Origin: Heliocybe sulcata
Taxonomy: Eukaryota > Basidiomycota > Agaricomycetes > Gloeophyllales > Gloeophyllaceae
DNA length: 64,000 nt
Assembly (NCBI GenBank): GCA_004369045.1
Contig: ML213506.1
Coordinates: 755,512 to 819,511, forward strand
Reading direction: 5' to 3'
In this document: positions 31,445-45,674 of the stretch, piece after piece
How positions within the stretch are numbered: position 1 is the first letter of the stretch
Layout: every line of letters begins with the position of its first letter
Position numbers and translations under genes: made by a program
Notes under the pieces: model-generated
What the model was told of the DNA's origin: nothing
Seen by the model: the letters and a program-made list of their open reading frames with translations, nothing else
The model's database searches: none

Positions 31445-33130
31445 AGGATTCCATTTTCTTAATATCCTCTTTCATCTTTCTTATCTTTATTTCCTATACT
31501 ATCGCTCGGAGATACCCCGCTCTATACCCCACTATCTCTTTCATTCTTCTATTCCTTATATCCTCTTTTCTCTGGGATACCTGGCATCGGACTGAAGGTG
31601 CAGCTGGACAGCGACTGGAGGTGAGTAGCATCCTGTCTTTGACGTCTCCATATCCTAACGCTATTCGCTAGATTTTACCATGCGCACCTCGACAAAGTTC
31701 CACCGTCCCCACCACCCGACCACAACGCGCATGCCCTGTGCGCTTCGACACTCTCTGCTATCGTCGATGGTCGGGCTGGGCGCGCATCATCTTTGCAGCC
31801 GGAGACACGGTACCAACTCGTACCAGCCTGGAAGACTGCAGACTGTGTACGTGTTCCATTACTCTTTCCCGGATGGGATGCTTACTCTGTTCCGTTTAGC
31901 CTCTTGACAGCCTCCATAGACGTCGAGGGTCGTTCACTATGGCGCTCGAGTAGCTCGAGACAGGTAGGGATTGTTCTATGGATTTCAGCTTAATAGACTG
32001 GGACAAGCATCGAACGTGGGCGGCGAAAGGGCTATTGGGCATCACGGCACGGAGCCACCGGAGGAGACGGTCGACGTCGGGGGCGGCAACTGTATGTGCT
32101 TCATCAGCATTGGGTACGTCGTCTGTTCTGCCGTATGGTTCTCGAGCCTATCCTGACGGATACTCTCCAGGTCGGATCGTTGTGCACAAAGGACATTACG
32201 CTCACCTGCCGCCATCATTGCATTGCATTGTATGTTTTCTCATCCGACCTGCGCGACGCTGTATGCTGACAACCTTTTGTAGGTTGCTAAGGGTTCCATA
32301 CCATATTCACAGCACCCTCTAAATCTTTCTCCATCTGTGGGCATGCTGGCGTCCTAAACTCGTGCATAACGTAAGTCACATTCAAGTTTGCGTGTGCCAG
32401 CTCGAGGATCCTGACTGTCGTCCAGGTTCCCGACCTCCCTTCGGGGACAAACCCGCTCTAAGAGCGGCTCTACCAGCTCAGCCCCTAATTAGACAGATCG
32501 ACGACCCACAGGCTCCAAGAGACCGTGATAGCCCTTGCCCGAGTAGCCGCCCGCTGCCGTTGCGACTCCTGGTATGTTCAGGTGAGTTTGTAGCTGACAA
32601 TCCCTGGCCTCATGGCCACGCCAGAACGACGACCCTCGTTGGGAGGTAAGGCTTCTGTACCGTCTTCCGGACGTTGCTCTTGTGACGCAAGAGTCAGCTC
32701 TTGGAGGCATGTCGACTCACCATCACAGATTCGGAAGCCATGCCATCACCTCCATCCCATGGCTCCGAACTCAAGTCGACCGATCGTGCTGGCCTCGCAC
32801 GCGATCCTGCCTCCTGTCTCCGTCGCCGGCGTCTCCCTCCGTCCTCACTTTCACCACGTCAACACCAGTCCACGGGCTCACTATCACGGCGTGTCGCGCT
32901 TTCTCGTGGCCCAGCCCGCAATGCCTCTAGTATCCCCTCCTCTTTTCTCTGTCATATATCATACTATCACGCCATCATTATCTCTCATTGGCGTATCTCC
33001 GAGCCGTCTCATCTCAGGATTCGTTTTGTATCGTATCTTTCTCTTTCTCTTTGGATCTCATCATCTCTCCTTGTACCCTCATATGTATTCTCATTTCATT
33101 AATATATCCCACTATTCTCTCATAAGCTCG
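31445..33130 (+). other. Y2: spliced transcription-like unit downstream of X2
   Basis: Same layout as Y1. The first 540 bp are identical to Y1, including the CT-rich tract and the first two introns (donors GTGAGT near 31621 and GTACGT near 31847). Later parts differ by scattered substitutions and indels; for example the fifth exon has an extra AAGG-type insertion near 32290. The hairpin element is at 32426-32486. Coding status is as uncertain as for Y1. Confidence 0.45.
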
Positions 33131-33530
33131 TGTACTCTTGAATGAGAACATACGGCTCAGACTGGAGGCTGTCATTGGGGCATAGGTGATATAATGCGCG
33201 GTCGTTGACTCCTTTCTAAGCCTAGTATGCCATATGCGATATTCATTCTGCCAGCAGAGTCTGCGTCCGCGAATTTGCAGTGTACCGATGGGCTAACCTG
33301 TTGAGCAGCTTGCTATGTGGTGGAGTGTGAGCTCAGGATGAAAATGGTGTTGGGGGACAACGGTCGTGGAAGTCGCAGGAAACAGTGGGCTATCAGGACG
33401 ACTAGTTACAGTACCAGTCAGGCAACAAATCGCAATTCTATGATGGATGGGAGATGTTTGAAGAATCCAGGGGAAACTGCAGGCGTAAGGGCTCTAGGTT
33501 GACAGGGTATCATTGACATAACTAGAGGCG

Positions 33531-35266
33531 AGTCTATTGGATCGTCACCAGCACCAGATGGGGCGGGGATGGTAGGGCCCAGATATCAAAGAGCGAACTG
33601 GAGAATGCACAACCAGGCTGACTCTACCCTTCATCTCGGGGAGTCGCATAGAGTCTGAGAATGCGCAGCCTTTGATGTTGGGGCTGTAGCGTTACTCTCG
33701 AGCAACTCGGAATTTACTGGGCAATCCGGAGGTCAGGACCCCAACAGTCAGATATATCACGACGGCTGTTCAGGTCGCTCAAGCCTTCGTCGCGCGGTAC
33801 CAGAGCGCTCAGTTACTCGTCTGGACGGGCATGGGAAGTTGGGCCCGAGACCGCCTAACATCTGTTGGTCAGAGAGAATTCGGAATTCCTTGATTGATCT
33901 GGGGAACATTACTGTATAGGGCGTGTGTTCAAGGCCGTGCGGACAGTGCGGCGGGCAACAGAAATACAACATTGGAGAAGGCCTACGTGGACACAACATT
34001 CGGAATTGCACGACAGAACCAAGAAATAGGCTTCTAGGCGAGGCACAGTCATAGGATAAGCTCGAGTGCCAAGGCTCTTCTGGTTAGACACTGATGTGTT
34101 CGAACGTCACACTACGCAGTAAATGAAGCCGGAACGATGTATTCTCGTGGTATTCGAAACTCGGACCTGGGAATGATAGGGACAATCACACAGTACGGGT
34201 GACAGCTTCGAGGCCGGACTGCCTATGGAGTGCTCGAAAGTGTATTTGCACCGCGCAAGAAAACTTCAGACCAAGTCCAGACGTCGACTGCGAGCGATTT
34301 ATGCCTTGCCTAGCGTCCGAGACGATGTAAGGCGTTCCGTAATTGCGGCAGCGTAGACGCTGAACGCGGCGGGCCTTATTCATTACTCGTAATGCCACCA
34401 CGGATCCGCCAAGGTCGGCTGCATTCCTGCAAGAAGCGCGATCGACAGAGAAGGTCTCCGAGGCAAGTCAGCAGGACAAGAACAGAGTTGTCGACAGTGT
34501 GGACGACTGCGGGAAGAGACCAGAGATGATGGAGCGGCGAGAAAGACCTTCTCATCAAGGGCATCACGAATTCGAAGGCAAAGGTTCACATGCCGTGGTG
34601 CAGACGAGACCGTGAATTCCAGATAGTTTGAAGAGAGAAGTTCTGCGCATGATCACGGCGGTGCGGAGAGGCGACGGTGCGTACGCTGATACTCCATTTG
34701 GACGACATATCCATCATCCCCCTCGACATTCTGTTCAGTTGACAGTCTCCAGGACCCGCGGTTCCCAACGTCGCCTACAGCACTGCACCGGCGCCAGGAA
34801 AAAATGGCAGACATTCTGGAATTTGCTGAGCGAGCACCGACAGCGGTATCAGAGCGGCGTGATGATAGTGCGACGGATGTTGAGCTGCTTTATGGAATTG
34901 TGGGCAAGTCCAATGAGGAGGTGGCAAGCGCGCCTCAGCGTACACATGCCATTGGCCAGGCTAACTCACCTCCATACGACCACAATTCCATATTCTCTAT
35001 CAATCCGTCGGCCATGCTGTTCAACTTGCAGAGCCGGAGTGCAGTATTCCTAAACGATGTCCCAGCGGTTACACGCCGGAAAACAAAGGTCAGCGACTGA
35101 CATCGTCTGGATTGCGTGATCCTGCACCATCGCCATTCTCTTATAAGCTCATCCACTCCTCGTCAGATGTCTCTCCAATCCTCCCTTTCCTTGAACTTTT
35201 CAGGCATTAGAGCCGTCATCGACACCTCTACTCTTCACTTGAAACACTCACCTAGACGAATTCGCA
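33531..35266. other. Intergenic, about 1.7 kb, no convincing gene
   Basis: Lies between the end of block 2 and MET3. Short frames occur (for example 34804-35100, +) but have no homolog I know and no supporting intron pattern. TTATAAG at 35141-35147 is a TATA candidate for MET3, 120 bp before its ATG. Confidence 0.45.
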
Positions 35267-37320
<2,054 letters not shown>

Positions 37321-37497
37321 GCTTCTCCTTGGTTTCCGTCGTCTGTGACCTTTGCTGTGCATTCTTGCTTTTGTTTCTTGATATTTATTGCACGTCGAGT
37401 ATTTACTGGTTCTGCATTTAGATGTACATAGTGTATGGTGCCTATAATAAAGGTTTCTGAATCTCGCAGATGAATCAATTCTCCCAAGCTAGAGACT

Positions 37498-38986
37498 TCA
37501 CCAGCCCATCTCATGCTTAGGGAGGGGAACCACCATCACGCTCTCGTCTTGGGGATCTCCCATGTTGCGCCAGCAAGGCCCGCAAAGTACGCACGGACTC
37601 TCCCCCAATCTGATGTCGCCGATGACGGAGAGGACGGCTGGTACCTTTGAGCAAGCGCGACACAGATCCAGGAGGGCCGGAGTAATCTGGACTGTCAGTG
37701 GATAGCCTGACACGAGGTCTTCGGGATGGAGTAATCTGGGGTGCCTTGTAAGTCCTTGTGCATCAACAACAAGCGGAAAGACAAAGTCACCTTATTTGAT
37801 CTATTACGAGGAAGTGCTCGCAGTTGCCTTGGTGGAGGAGCCAGTAGGGCTCGTTCAGCCGGAGGGTGAGAGAAGAGAACTTGGTGTCATATACTGAAGG
37901 GCCTTTCTTTATCGATGGTCGTTTGCTGTCTGGTGATTTTTCGAGAAATTCGAGTAGCTTGCTAGCAGAGAAATCGATCAATAGTCAGAGCCTAGGTTAC
38001 AGTATAGCGCATCACTTACTCCGCATAATCAGGTTCATTCTGACCATCCCCGTAGGCTAGTCCTTCGATACAGATAACACAGCCGGGACTCGGGGTTGGA
38101 GGTGATTGGGCGTCATATCCAACGACGGTGCCTTCTAGGAGCGTCTCGGCTGGTAGCTCATTCGAGGTGCAAGGAATAGCTTCGAACAAGTCGCCTAGGG
38201 TCTGCGAGGATAGGACCGCATGCTGTGAGGAACGGGTGAAGTACCCAGGGCCCCAGGGGACACGGTTATGCACAGTTACCGTAAGGATAGCTTGCTCGGT
38301 ATTGGTGACTGCTTCTGAAGAAGTCTTCTTCTAGTAAGGAAAGCAGTGAGTTGCACGGGTGGGGACCTGGAGGAAGGAATATGCACTATGTGATGCAAGG
38401 TATTCTGGTCAGAGTTCTTGGGTGCTCGCATGAATAGCGCGGCATCCAGAGATAGCCTGGAATTAAATGAGAGGGTGAACTATGTCAGCGCCGGTGATCC
38501 GTTTTTCGTGCACAGAACTTACTGCCAGCTTTTCAACTGGATATTATCCAGTTTATCCCGCAGCGCGAGAATATCAGCAGACTCAAAAGCAGGGTCCGGG
38601 AGACGCCTTCTCTTCCTTTTGTTAGACGAATCCGCGGTCTCGTGGATTGCGCTGACTGTTGCGTCATGACTCTTGAAGAGGTTTGCTGCGAGAACAGGAT
38701 CGTCCAGGGCATTTGTTAGAGTCGATTTCAGGTCGCTTACGCTGCTCTGGTACTGTTCATTCGAAGATACAGGTATAAGTGACCGCTGTGCTTACCCACA
38801 CTCTAATGCGACAGTCTGTCTCTGCTCTTCGGTCAGTACGGGCCAGTGATTCTTTGCCCCCACTGCTTCACTCGATTGAGAAAACAAATTCGCCTCTTTG
38901 GCTGTCTGGACAAACGACGCCATATTAATGGGAGCTGATGGAGGCCCAAAGTGAGATTCATGTGAATGGCTCATCCCAGCATTCAT
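37498..38986 (-). CDS. SNAPC3-like snRNA-activating protein complex subunit
   Basis: Likely part of the complex that recognises the proximal element of snRNA promoters. Exons (minus): 38986-38796, 38741-38523, 38456-38387, 38330-38020, 37961-37791, 37735-37498; 399 residues. The C-terminal SNAP50-type domain is clear: VTVHNRVPWGPGYF, SQTLGDLFEAIPC, GCVICIEGLAYGD, then YWLLHQGNCEHFLVIDQIRL. A Cys-rich zinc-binding end (CRAC ... PCVLCGPC) follows. The N-terminal 150 residues are divergent. The donor of intron 3 (GTGCAT at 38386) is weak and was chosen because it restores frame. The family is well supported, the exact intron 3 less so. Confidence 0.88.
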
Positions 38987-39234
38987 CTTGAAGTCTAAGT
39001 AGGATAGTGTGGCCTGATACCCTGGATGCGTGTTGCGGACTTTGTCAATGGTCAGAATTAATGAGTCGCGACCACGTGAGTAAGTATTTGCCCTTGTTTA
39101 CGCGTTTGCGATTCGAAGTCCGCAGTCTCGTCCGACTTGTCCGAGGGCCTCTTTCCTTCTCCTTCTCCCTCCATGTACCCCTAAAGTACTGTTCTCCTTC
39201 GTTTTGTATCCTCAATTACCGAACGGCCTGCCCA
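38987..39234. promoter_or_regulatory. Divergent promoter with CACGTG
   Basis: A 248-bp region between two divergent genes. CACGTG at 39073-39078 is a bHLH-type palindrome; pyrimidine-rich sequence at 39145-39210 precedes the + strand gene. Function inferred. Confidence 0.4.
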
Positions 39235-41888
39235 ATGACGGACTACATAGATCGTGGCGTTCAGACCAGCCCTTTCCGCCCAGCTCTTCACGCTACAGAG
39301 AAATCAAACGATGAAGACGTTTCTGGTCCGATCTCGCGTCAGTTCGAAGATAAAAGCGCGCATGGCCGTATTCCGACGCAAGATGGAACGGAGCTTATTC
39401 TCTCTCGCACTGAACGCCGCGCATACGGCTACCAGCAGCTAACTCGGCGTCGACCAGCTCACTTGAAAGATGATGGCGGGAGAATCGTATCTCTACCGGA
39501 AACAGAGTCGGAATACTCTGCCAAGGTTATTCTGGAGTCTACCACTTCTAGAGTGGTGTCTATGCCTGAGCGTCAGCGAAGAAGGTCTTCCGTTTCATTT
39601 TCGACCTCGGTGGATCATTCCGGTAGTATCGAGCAATCTGATGTATCTCGGAGCGAAGAGTATTCTCTCAGAAGAAGGACACGCCCTTCCACTCGGACGT
39701 CGTCTGGTACTCCAAGGACACCGTCTCCTCCCTCGTCTCCAGAGTCGGTCGTGTTCATATCTGACGACGCACAACTACCGGAGGCCTTCCTACGTAGGAG
39801 AAAAAGCGCCCACGGCAAACCGTCTGCTGCGGATGATGAAGGTAGTTCCTCGACCCGTCATGTCTTACTGAATTAATCCGCATACATTCAAGGCTGGATC
39901 ACTTGGACTAGCTCCCCTCCGCGTCCGATTCCTGCACTGCATGGCCCGCTGTCGCTGCCATATGCGCGCTGCCCGTCGTAAGCGCACCCGTATGCCCTAC
40001 AATAAAGCATGTCTTGACTACTTCTTACAGAGGTGCAGAAGGGACGATTATTGAAGATCAAGATAACGTCCCTCGCGTGATATGGGGTCTTGATGCCGAG
40101 AATGGCCGTGCAGGACATACGCGTTCTGACTCTACGAGCTCCGCACATCCCAGCTCCCGTAAGGAGAATCACGCAAATCAGAAAGTTGTTCCCCCGCGGT
40201 TACAGAAGATCCAGGCACAGCATCCCAAGGATCGAACAGATGTTCCTCAAGATTTCTCGTCGAATGCTCACATGCATACATCCCCTACCGCGACAGAATA
40301 CTATCGAAAGCCCCTCGTCATGCCTGCAGATCAGCTTCGTTCGCCGAACAAGGTCAGAAATGCGGACACGCTGGGTTCCGTCAGGTCTGCTTCAATCCAG
40401 CCGCCTCGGATAGATGACGGACAGCTCTCTTCATTATTGCGCTCGAACGCGGCACTTTCTCGGAATGGACGACAGCTTCATCCGCTAGATCTGGACGAGC
40501 TACCACTGGGATGGCATTCTATGCTGGCTGATCGTGACCTCAATGCCCCAGGAGCCGCTGCAAATGGTACGCCGACTGAAGATTTGATGCATTATCTTAA
40601 GGCGACCGCCCCTGCCTTTGTACCATCGCGTTCTCTCGCAAGCCTCTACGGTCCTGGTGCCGTCATAGAACCACGGAATGTCGAACAACCTCAACACTCC
40701 TCTCATCGCCGCCTACCTACTATCGATCTGACGCAGCCGCAATATCTCCAACTGGCACTGGGACGTCAGACACTGCTGCCTACTCCTCCTAATTCTTCGT
40801 CGCCTCTCTGGTGTTCTGATTTCTCTCCTTATCAAGAGTCTCTGCTTTCTCCGCCTGGACTTGCTGCATCGCTCTTGCCTGGGCTTTCGAACAACGTCCC
40901 TGTTCAGCTGAGGAATGCGGGAATGAATGAGCAACTTCGTAGAGCGCTCTATGAACGTCTTGGAGCTGGCTCCACTCTTAGTGCAGACAGTGCTCTCCCT
41001 CTTGTCTCTGGCGCTCATATCCACACTTCAGGGAACGCTGAATCTCTTGCCACATCCCAAAGGACTCTATCTGCGGTCCAAGAGTATCTAAACAACCAGA
41101 ATCACCAAGCTGCGGGGCTCTCTCCCCCGTGGGCTGCTAGCTCTCCTGCGAGGCTCCGTGTGCCGCCGAACACTCCCATGCAAAATCTCGTCGCTGCTCG
41201 TCGCCAGGAAGCTGGTCACGGTCGCCCTCAAGCTGCTAGCACTATACCTCTGCCTCCGTCTCCAAGATCTCCCGAGACTCGTACGCATGTCCACGGGAAC
41301 GTGAGGAGTCTGTCTAACCAGCAGCCGAGGTCTATACCGCTTGCGAAGCTCATTCAGCGACGTCTGTCTGCTGTGCCTGAAACTGAAGAGGAAGCGACTT
41401 TTATTCGGGAGCCAAGTCCTTCGCCTTCGCCGACTAGAGCGCATTTGGAGCATCGTAGCCCGCGTACTGTGAAACCTGAAGTTCCTCAGCAAACATACTC
41501 CGCCGCATCCCAGCCACAGCGTAAGGGTCCGATGTCTGTTCCCGTGGACAAGGAGCAAGAACGGGGACGGCAGTCCGAGTCCTCTGCTTCGCGAACTACG
41601 TCTCGTCAACGCGGTTCGAAAGGAGAGGTTGTCCGGGCTACTGCGAAGGTGCGTCATTCGAGTCATCTGTCGAAGCGCCTTGAATATCGATGTCCTCATT
41701 CTCGTCAGGTTGCTGTCGAGGCCCACGCCGCTTCGGAAGATGTCAAGGCTAGCAAGAGTAGCGGAAAAAGTGAAGGATCCAAGAACGCGCCAGCGAAAAG
41801 GAGGGCTTATCGCAAAAAGAACCGTACAGCGTCCATCGACAGCATTGCGACTGTCGCCTCAGTTCCCGCAAGTTCGTCTCAAGAATAA
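39235..41888 (+). CDS. Disordered protein of unknown function with a short conserved core
   Basis: Exons 39235-39841, 39893-39977, 40031-41888; 849 residues, in frame throughout. Most is Ser/Pro/Arg/Gln-rich and disordered. The stretch across exons 2-3 (GWITWTSSPPRPIPALHGPL, SLPYARCPSGAEGTIIEDQD, NVPRVIWGLD) is compact, rich in aromatic residues, and looks like a conserved motif of fungal proteins without a named function. A Lys/Arg-rich C-terminus (KNAPAKRRAYRKKNR) suggests nuclear localisation. No catalytic motif seen. It is divergent from the SNAPC3-like gene. Confidence 0.85.
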
Positions 41889-42221
41889 GTATTTCCTCGT
41901 GGTTGTCTTGTCGTTATACCCCGCATCAAGTTATGGGATTGTCGTCATGTTCTGTATCGCTAAGCCTCGCGTAGTGTCAAACAGTTTCAATCTCGCTGTG
42001 GTATCGTGTAACAATATGTTTCTCTCATATCCTCTCCTGCATTTCCCGCTATAACGTGTAGAGGTCTCATCGTTGTCGGTAGCATACCTGGCATTACAAT
42101 GATCAGTTCAGTGTCCTCTTGTACGCCAAAGCCATATTGATCCATAGCGCGTGACGTCACGCGTAGATGTGACAGACGCGTCGCGGTGCCTTTGTCGCTA
42201 TTAAGCAAGTTTCTGCTCCGT
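41889..42221 (+). promoter_or_regulatory. RNase H2B upstream region with a 16-bp palindromic CRE/ATF site
   Basis: CGCGTGACGTCACGCG at 42148-42163 is a perfect palindrome centred on TGACGTCA, the bZIP CRE/ATF consensus. It lies about 60 bp upstream of the next ATG. Nothing else was recognised in this intergenic stretch. Confidence 0.55.
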
Positions 42222-43615
42222 ATGCCTAGCCATATTAGCGTCCTTCCTTCAGGTATTCACTTGAGGGGCTCTCTGTCTAATGTATTGTACTAAAGTGCAT
42301 CTGCAGAATTCCTGGACGCACTGTCCGCGCAGTTGGGCAGCACCCATGGACAGCAGCTTTTGCGACTGCCACACCCGCGAACAGGTACGTAATTTTGCTC
42401 TGATGAGACTATAATTTACTGCAACTACATTTTACGGTCTGCAGGTGTTCCTTCGCTGTTCTTGCCTTACCCGCAGCAGTTAAATGGGTCTGCCGCTACG
42501 TGGAGTATCCTCGAAGTCCAGGCAGTTTCGCCACCAAATGAGCGGTCGTGGTTCCTGGGAGAAGGACAGGTTATAGAAGGTGAGGTCCTCGACATGCCTT
42601 CAAACTCGACGATGACATGTAGCTGTAGACGGGAAACTCTTGATGATGACGCCCATTGATCCGTCTTTCCTACTCATCCCGCTTCTGCGTGCCATCCAGC
42701 CTGTCAGTGCCATGCTCTGGAAAGTTTTGTATAAGCTCATTGGGAGACCGTAGGCAGATGGGTCGCCAGGGACCTTTAGACCACTGGAGGATCTTTTCGA
42801 GGAAGCACTCCCAAAACTCCTCGAGCTGGCGGAGGAGAATGCCTCACCGAAAGATCCAAGCGCGTCGCTCGCACGACGAGACCTCGAGCTCTTCACCTCG
42901 CTGGAGTGTGTAAAGAAAGCTATGAAGAATGTATGCGAAGTGAAAGGTATAGTCATTACAGGAGCTTATCCCTTAGTCAGATTTGCTGATGTGGATGAGG
43001 TAGAGATAACGCCAGAGATTGTGGTGTACCGATACTCTCAAGCACAACTACTGGAGTATTTACGGAAGAAAGTGGCTAGACTGTCTCAACCACAGGTATT
43101 CGAGTCTTCGCGCACCTTGATACGTGGTCTGGCTAAGGACGGCCTGATGGAAGATGGAAAGGAGCATCTTCTCCCTTGTAAGTCTACTTCCCCTCTCGAC
43201 GCTCCAATTCTTACTGATATACTCTACTTCAGCGGCACGTACACGAGCAGCATGCGATCTGCTATCTCAATACCTCCCTCAAGACATCCACTTCGCCTTG
43301 ATTGCCTCATATGAGTACGTGTCTGGTCCCTAATCACTGCTCCAGGGACGTGATTACTGACTCCTTGATCGCTATATGCGCAGCCTTACCAGTCTGGATG
43401 CTCATCTCAAGCAGATTCTAGACGAGCTCGCCGCGTTGTCCGCTGCTTCGCTTGCCGCTTCTGATACGAAGGCAAACAAAGCAAAAGCAAAAGAGGACTC
43501 GGGTGACAAGAAACGCAAGAATCAGAAGGCGTCTCATGGTGTTGAGAAGTTGAAGAAGGCGAACACTAAGGGGATGGCCAAACTCTCCACTTTCTTCCAC
43601 AAGCCTAAAGCATGA
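42222..43615 (+). CDS. RNASEH2B: Ribonuclease H2 subunit B
   Basis: Non-catalytic subunit of the nuclear RNase H2 complex that removes ribonucleotides and RNA:DNA hybrids. Exons 42222-42252, 42307-42384, 42445-42579, 42623-42702, 42754-42946, 43004-43177, 43233-43314, 43384-43615; 334 residues. The N-terminal triple-barrel part shows LRLPHPRTGVPSLFLPY, and MMTPIDPSFLLIPLL follows. The helical wHTH part has CEVKEITPEIVVYRYS...YLRKKVARL and YLPQDIHFALIASYD. The C-terminus KLSTFFHKPKA is a PCNA-interacting (PIP-box) type motif with Met in place of the first Gln. An open frame runs through intron 5, but only splicing at 42947-43003 gives the family sequence. Identification is firm. Confidence 0.95.
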
Positions 43616-43926
43616 CCAGTATCCTCTTGCTCATCGCAGGTCAATGCCTAGGAGTCTCATATTTTGGCATGCGGTGTCGCGGATGTTGGCGCACCCTGGT
43701 TCGCTTGGGGGAAATTGGATATGTCAAAGAGGGACACGATGCCGGCTACCCAAGAGAATGGCACATTGCCATGTCGCAATTGGCGGACGTAGAAATAGCT
43801 AGGAGAGTTAGTATGGCATTGATTATTATCGAGACAACAAGGAATGAGCGACCTCATAGCGCATCGTGCATGGCCTACCTGTGTCAAGGCCCAAGTTCCT
43901 CAGTCTATTTGTTTAAGAATTGCGAC
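43616..43926. other. Intergenic between RNASEH2B and block 3
   Basis: Unique sequence up to the sharp edge of block 3 near 43927. Nothing recognised. Confidence 0.5.
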
Positions 43927-43989
43927 TTAGAGCTTCTCTTGTCGGACTGGGGAATGGTGTGATATATTAATGAGATGAGAATACATGCA

Positions 43990-45650
43990 ATAATACGAAG
44001 GGAGATAATGAGATCCGAATCCGAAGAGAAAGAGAAAGATACGATACAAAACGAATCCTGAGATGAGCCGACTCGGAGATACACCAATGAGAGATAATGA
44101 TGGCATGATAGTATGATATATGAAAGAGAACAGAGGAGGGGATACTAGAGGCAGTGCGGGCTGGGCCACGATAAAGCGCGACACGCGTGATAGTGAGCCC
44201 GTGGACTGGTGTTGACGTGGTGAAAGTGAGGACGGAGGGAGACGCCAGCGACGGAGACAGGAGGCAGGATCGCGTGCGAGGCCAGCACGATCGGTCGACT
44301 TGAATTCGGAGCCATGGGATGGAGGTGATGGCATGGCTTCCGAATCTGTGATGGTGAGTCGACATGCCTCCAAGAGTTGACTCTTGCGTCACAAGAGCAA
44401 CGTCTGGAAGACGGTACAGAAGCCTTACCTCCCAACGAGGACCGTCGTTCTGGCGTGGCCATGAGGCCAGGGATTGTCAGCTACAAACTCACCTGAACAT
44501 ACCAGGAGTCGCAACGGCAGCGGGCGGCTACTCGGGCAAGGGCAATCACGGTCTCTTGGAGACTGTGGGGTGCTGTCGTCGATCTGTCTAATTAGGGGCT
44601 GAGCTGGTAGAGCCGCTCTTAGAGCGGGTTTGTCCCCGAAGGGAGGTCGGGAACCTGGGCGAGAGTCAGGATCGTCGAACTGGAGATTTGAATGCGACTT
44701 ACGTTATGCACGAGTTTAGGACGCCAGCATGCCCACAGAGGGAGAAATATTAGAGGGTGCTGTGAATATGGTATGACACCCTAGCAACCTACAGAAGGTT
44801 GTCAGCATACAGCATCGCGCAGGTCAGATGAGAAAACATACAAGGCAATGTAATGATGGCAGCAGGTGAGCGTAATGTCCTTTGTGCACAACGATCCGAC
44901 CTGGAGAGCATCTGTCAGGACAGGCTCGAGAACCATAGAGCAGAACAGACGACGTACCCAGCGCTGATGAAGCACATGCAGTTGCCGCCCCCGACGTCGA
45001 CCGTCTCCTCCGGTGGCTCCGTGCCGTGATGCCCAACAGCCCTTTCGCCGCCCACGTTCGATGCTTGTCCCAGTCTGTTCAGCTGAAATCCATAGAACAA
45101 TCCCTACCTATCTCGAGCTACTCGAGCGCCATACTGAACGACCCTCGACGTCTAGGGAGGCTGTCAAGAGGCTAAACGGAACAGAGTAAGCATCGCATTC
45201 GGGACAGAGTAATGGAACACTCACCCAGTCTGCAGTCTTCCAGGCTGGTACGATTGGTACCCTGTCTCCGGCTGACAAGATGATGCGCGCCCAGCCCGAC
45301 CATCGACGATAGGAGAGTGTGTCGAAGCGCACAGGGCATGCGCGCTGTGGTTGGGTGGTGAGGACGGTAGAACTTTGTCGAGGTGCGCATGGCAGAATCT
45401 AGCGAATAGCGTTAGGATATGGACAATCAAAGAAAGGATGCTACTCACCTCCAGTCGCTGTCCAGCTGCACCTTCAGTCCAACGCCAGGTATCCCAGAGG
45501 AAAGAGGATATAAGGAATAGAAGAATGAACGAGATAGTGGGGTATAGAGCGGGGTATCTCCGAGCGATAGTATAGGAAATACAGATAAGAAAGATGAAAG
45601 AGGATATTAAGAAAATGGAAATGCTGCACCGCCCCCTCTGCGCGACCCAT
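43990..45650 (-). other. Y3: spliced transcription-like unit downstream of X3
   Basis: Reverse-strand counterpart of Y1 and Y2. It has the CT-rich tract, the same chain of splice junctions and the hairpin element at 44594-44654. Its second donor is GTGAGT where Y1 and Y2 have GTACGT. It shares with Y4 a 1-nt deletion in the second exon and has its own indels, so reading frames differ from Y1 and Y2. Confidence 0.42.
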
Positions 45651-45674
45651 TCCCCCCGCGCGCATACACTCCGT

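Larger units (their letters stand above)
26785..33530 (+). repeat. X/Y/Z duplicated block, copy 2, with MRPS9-derived left flank
   Basis: Order: MRPS9 3'-end fragment (from 26791), W relic, Z2 (divergent), X2, Y2. The right part to about 33242 matches block 4 beyond where block 1 ends. 33243-33530 matches 50160-50442 on the minus strand loosely (shared GACAACGGTCGTGGAAG, GGGGAAACTGCAGGC). The copy is complete and is the best reference for the block. Confidence 0.85.

Noticed and set aside
34804-35100. 99-codon ORF (MADILEFAERAPTAV) upstream of MET3
   Set aside because: No homolog known to me, no intron pattern, and it overlaps an ORF of equal length in another frame. Not enough to call a gene.
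44594-44654. tRNA-like sequence on the + strand (GAGCTGGTAGAGC followed by an anticodon-like stem and a GGTCGGGAACC box)
   Set aside because: There is no 7-bp acceptor stem, the spacing between arms is too short, the B box does not match, and it lies antisense to a splice-rich unit. I treat it as the hairpin element of Y.
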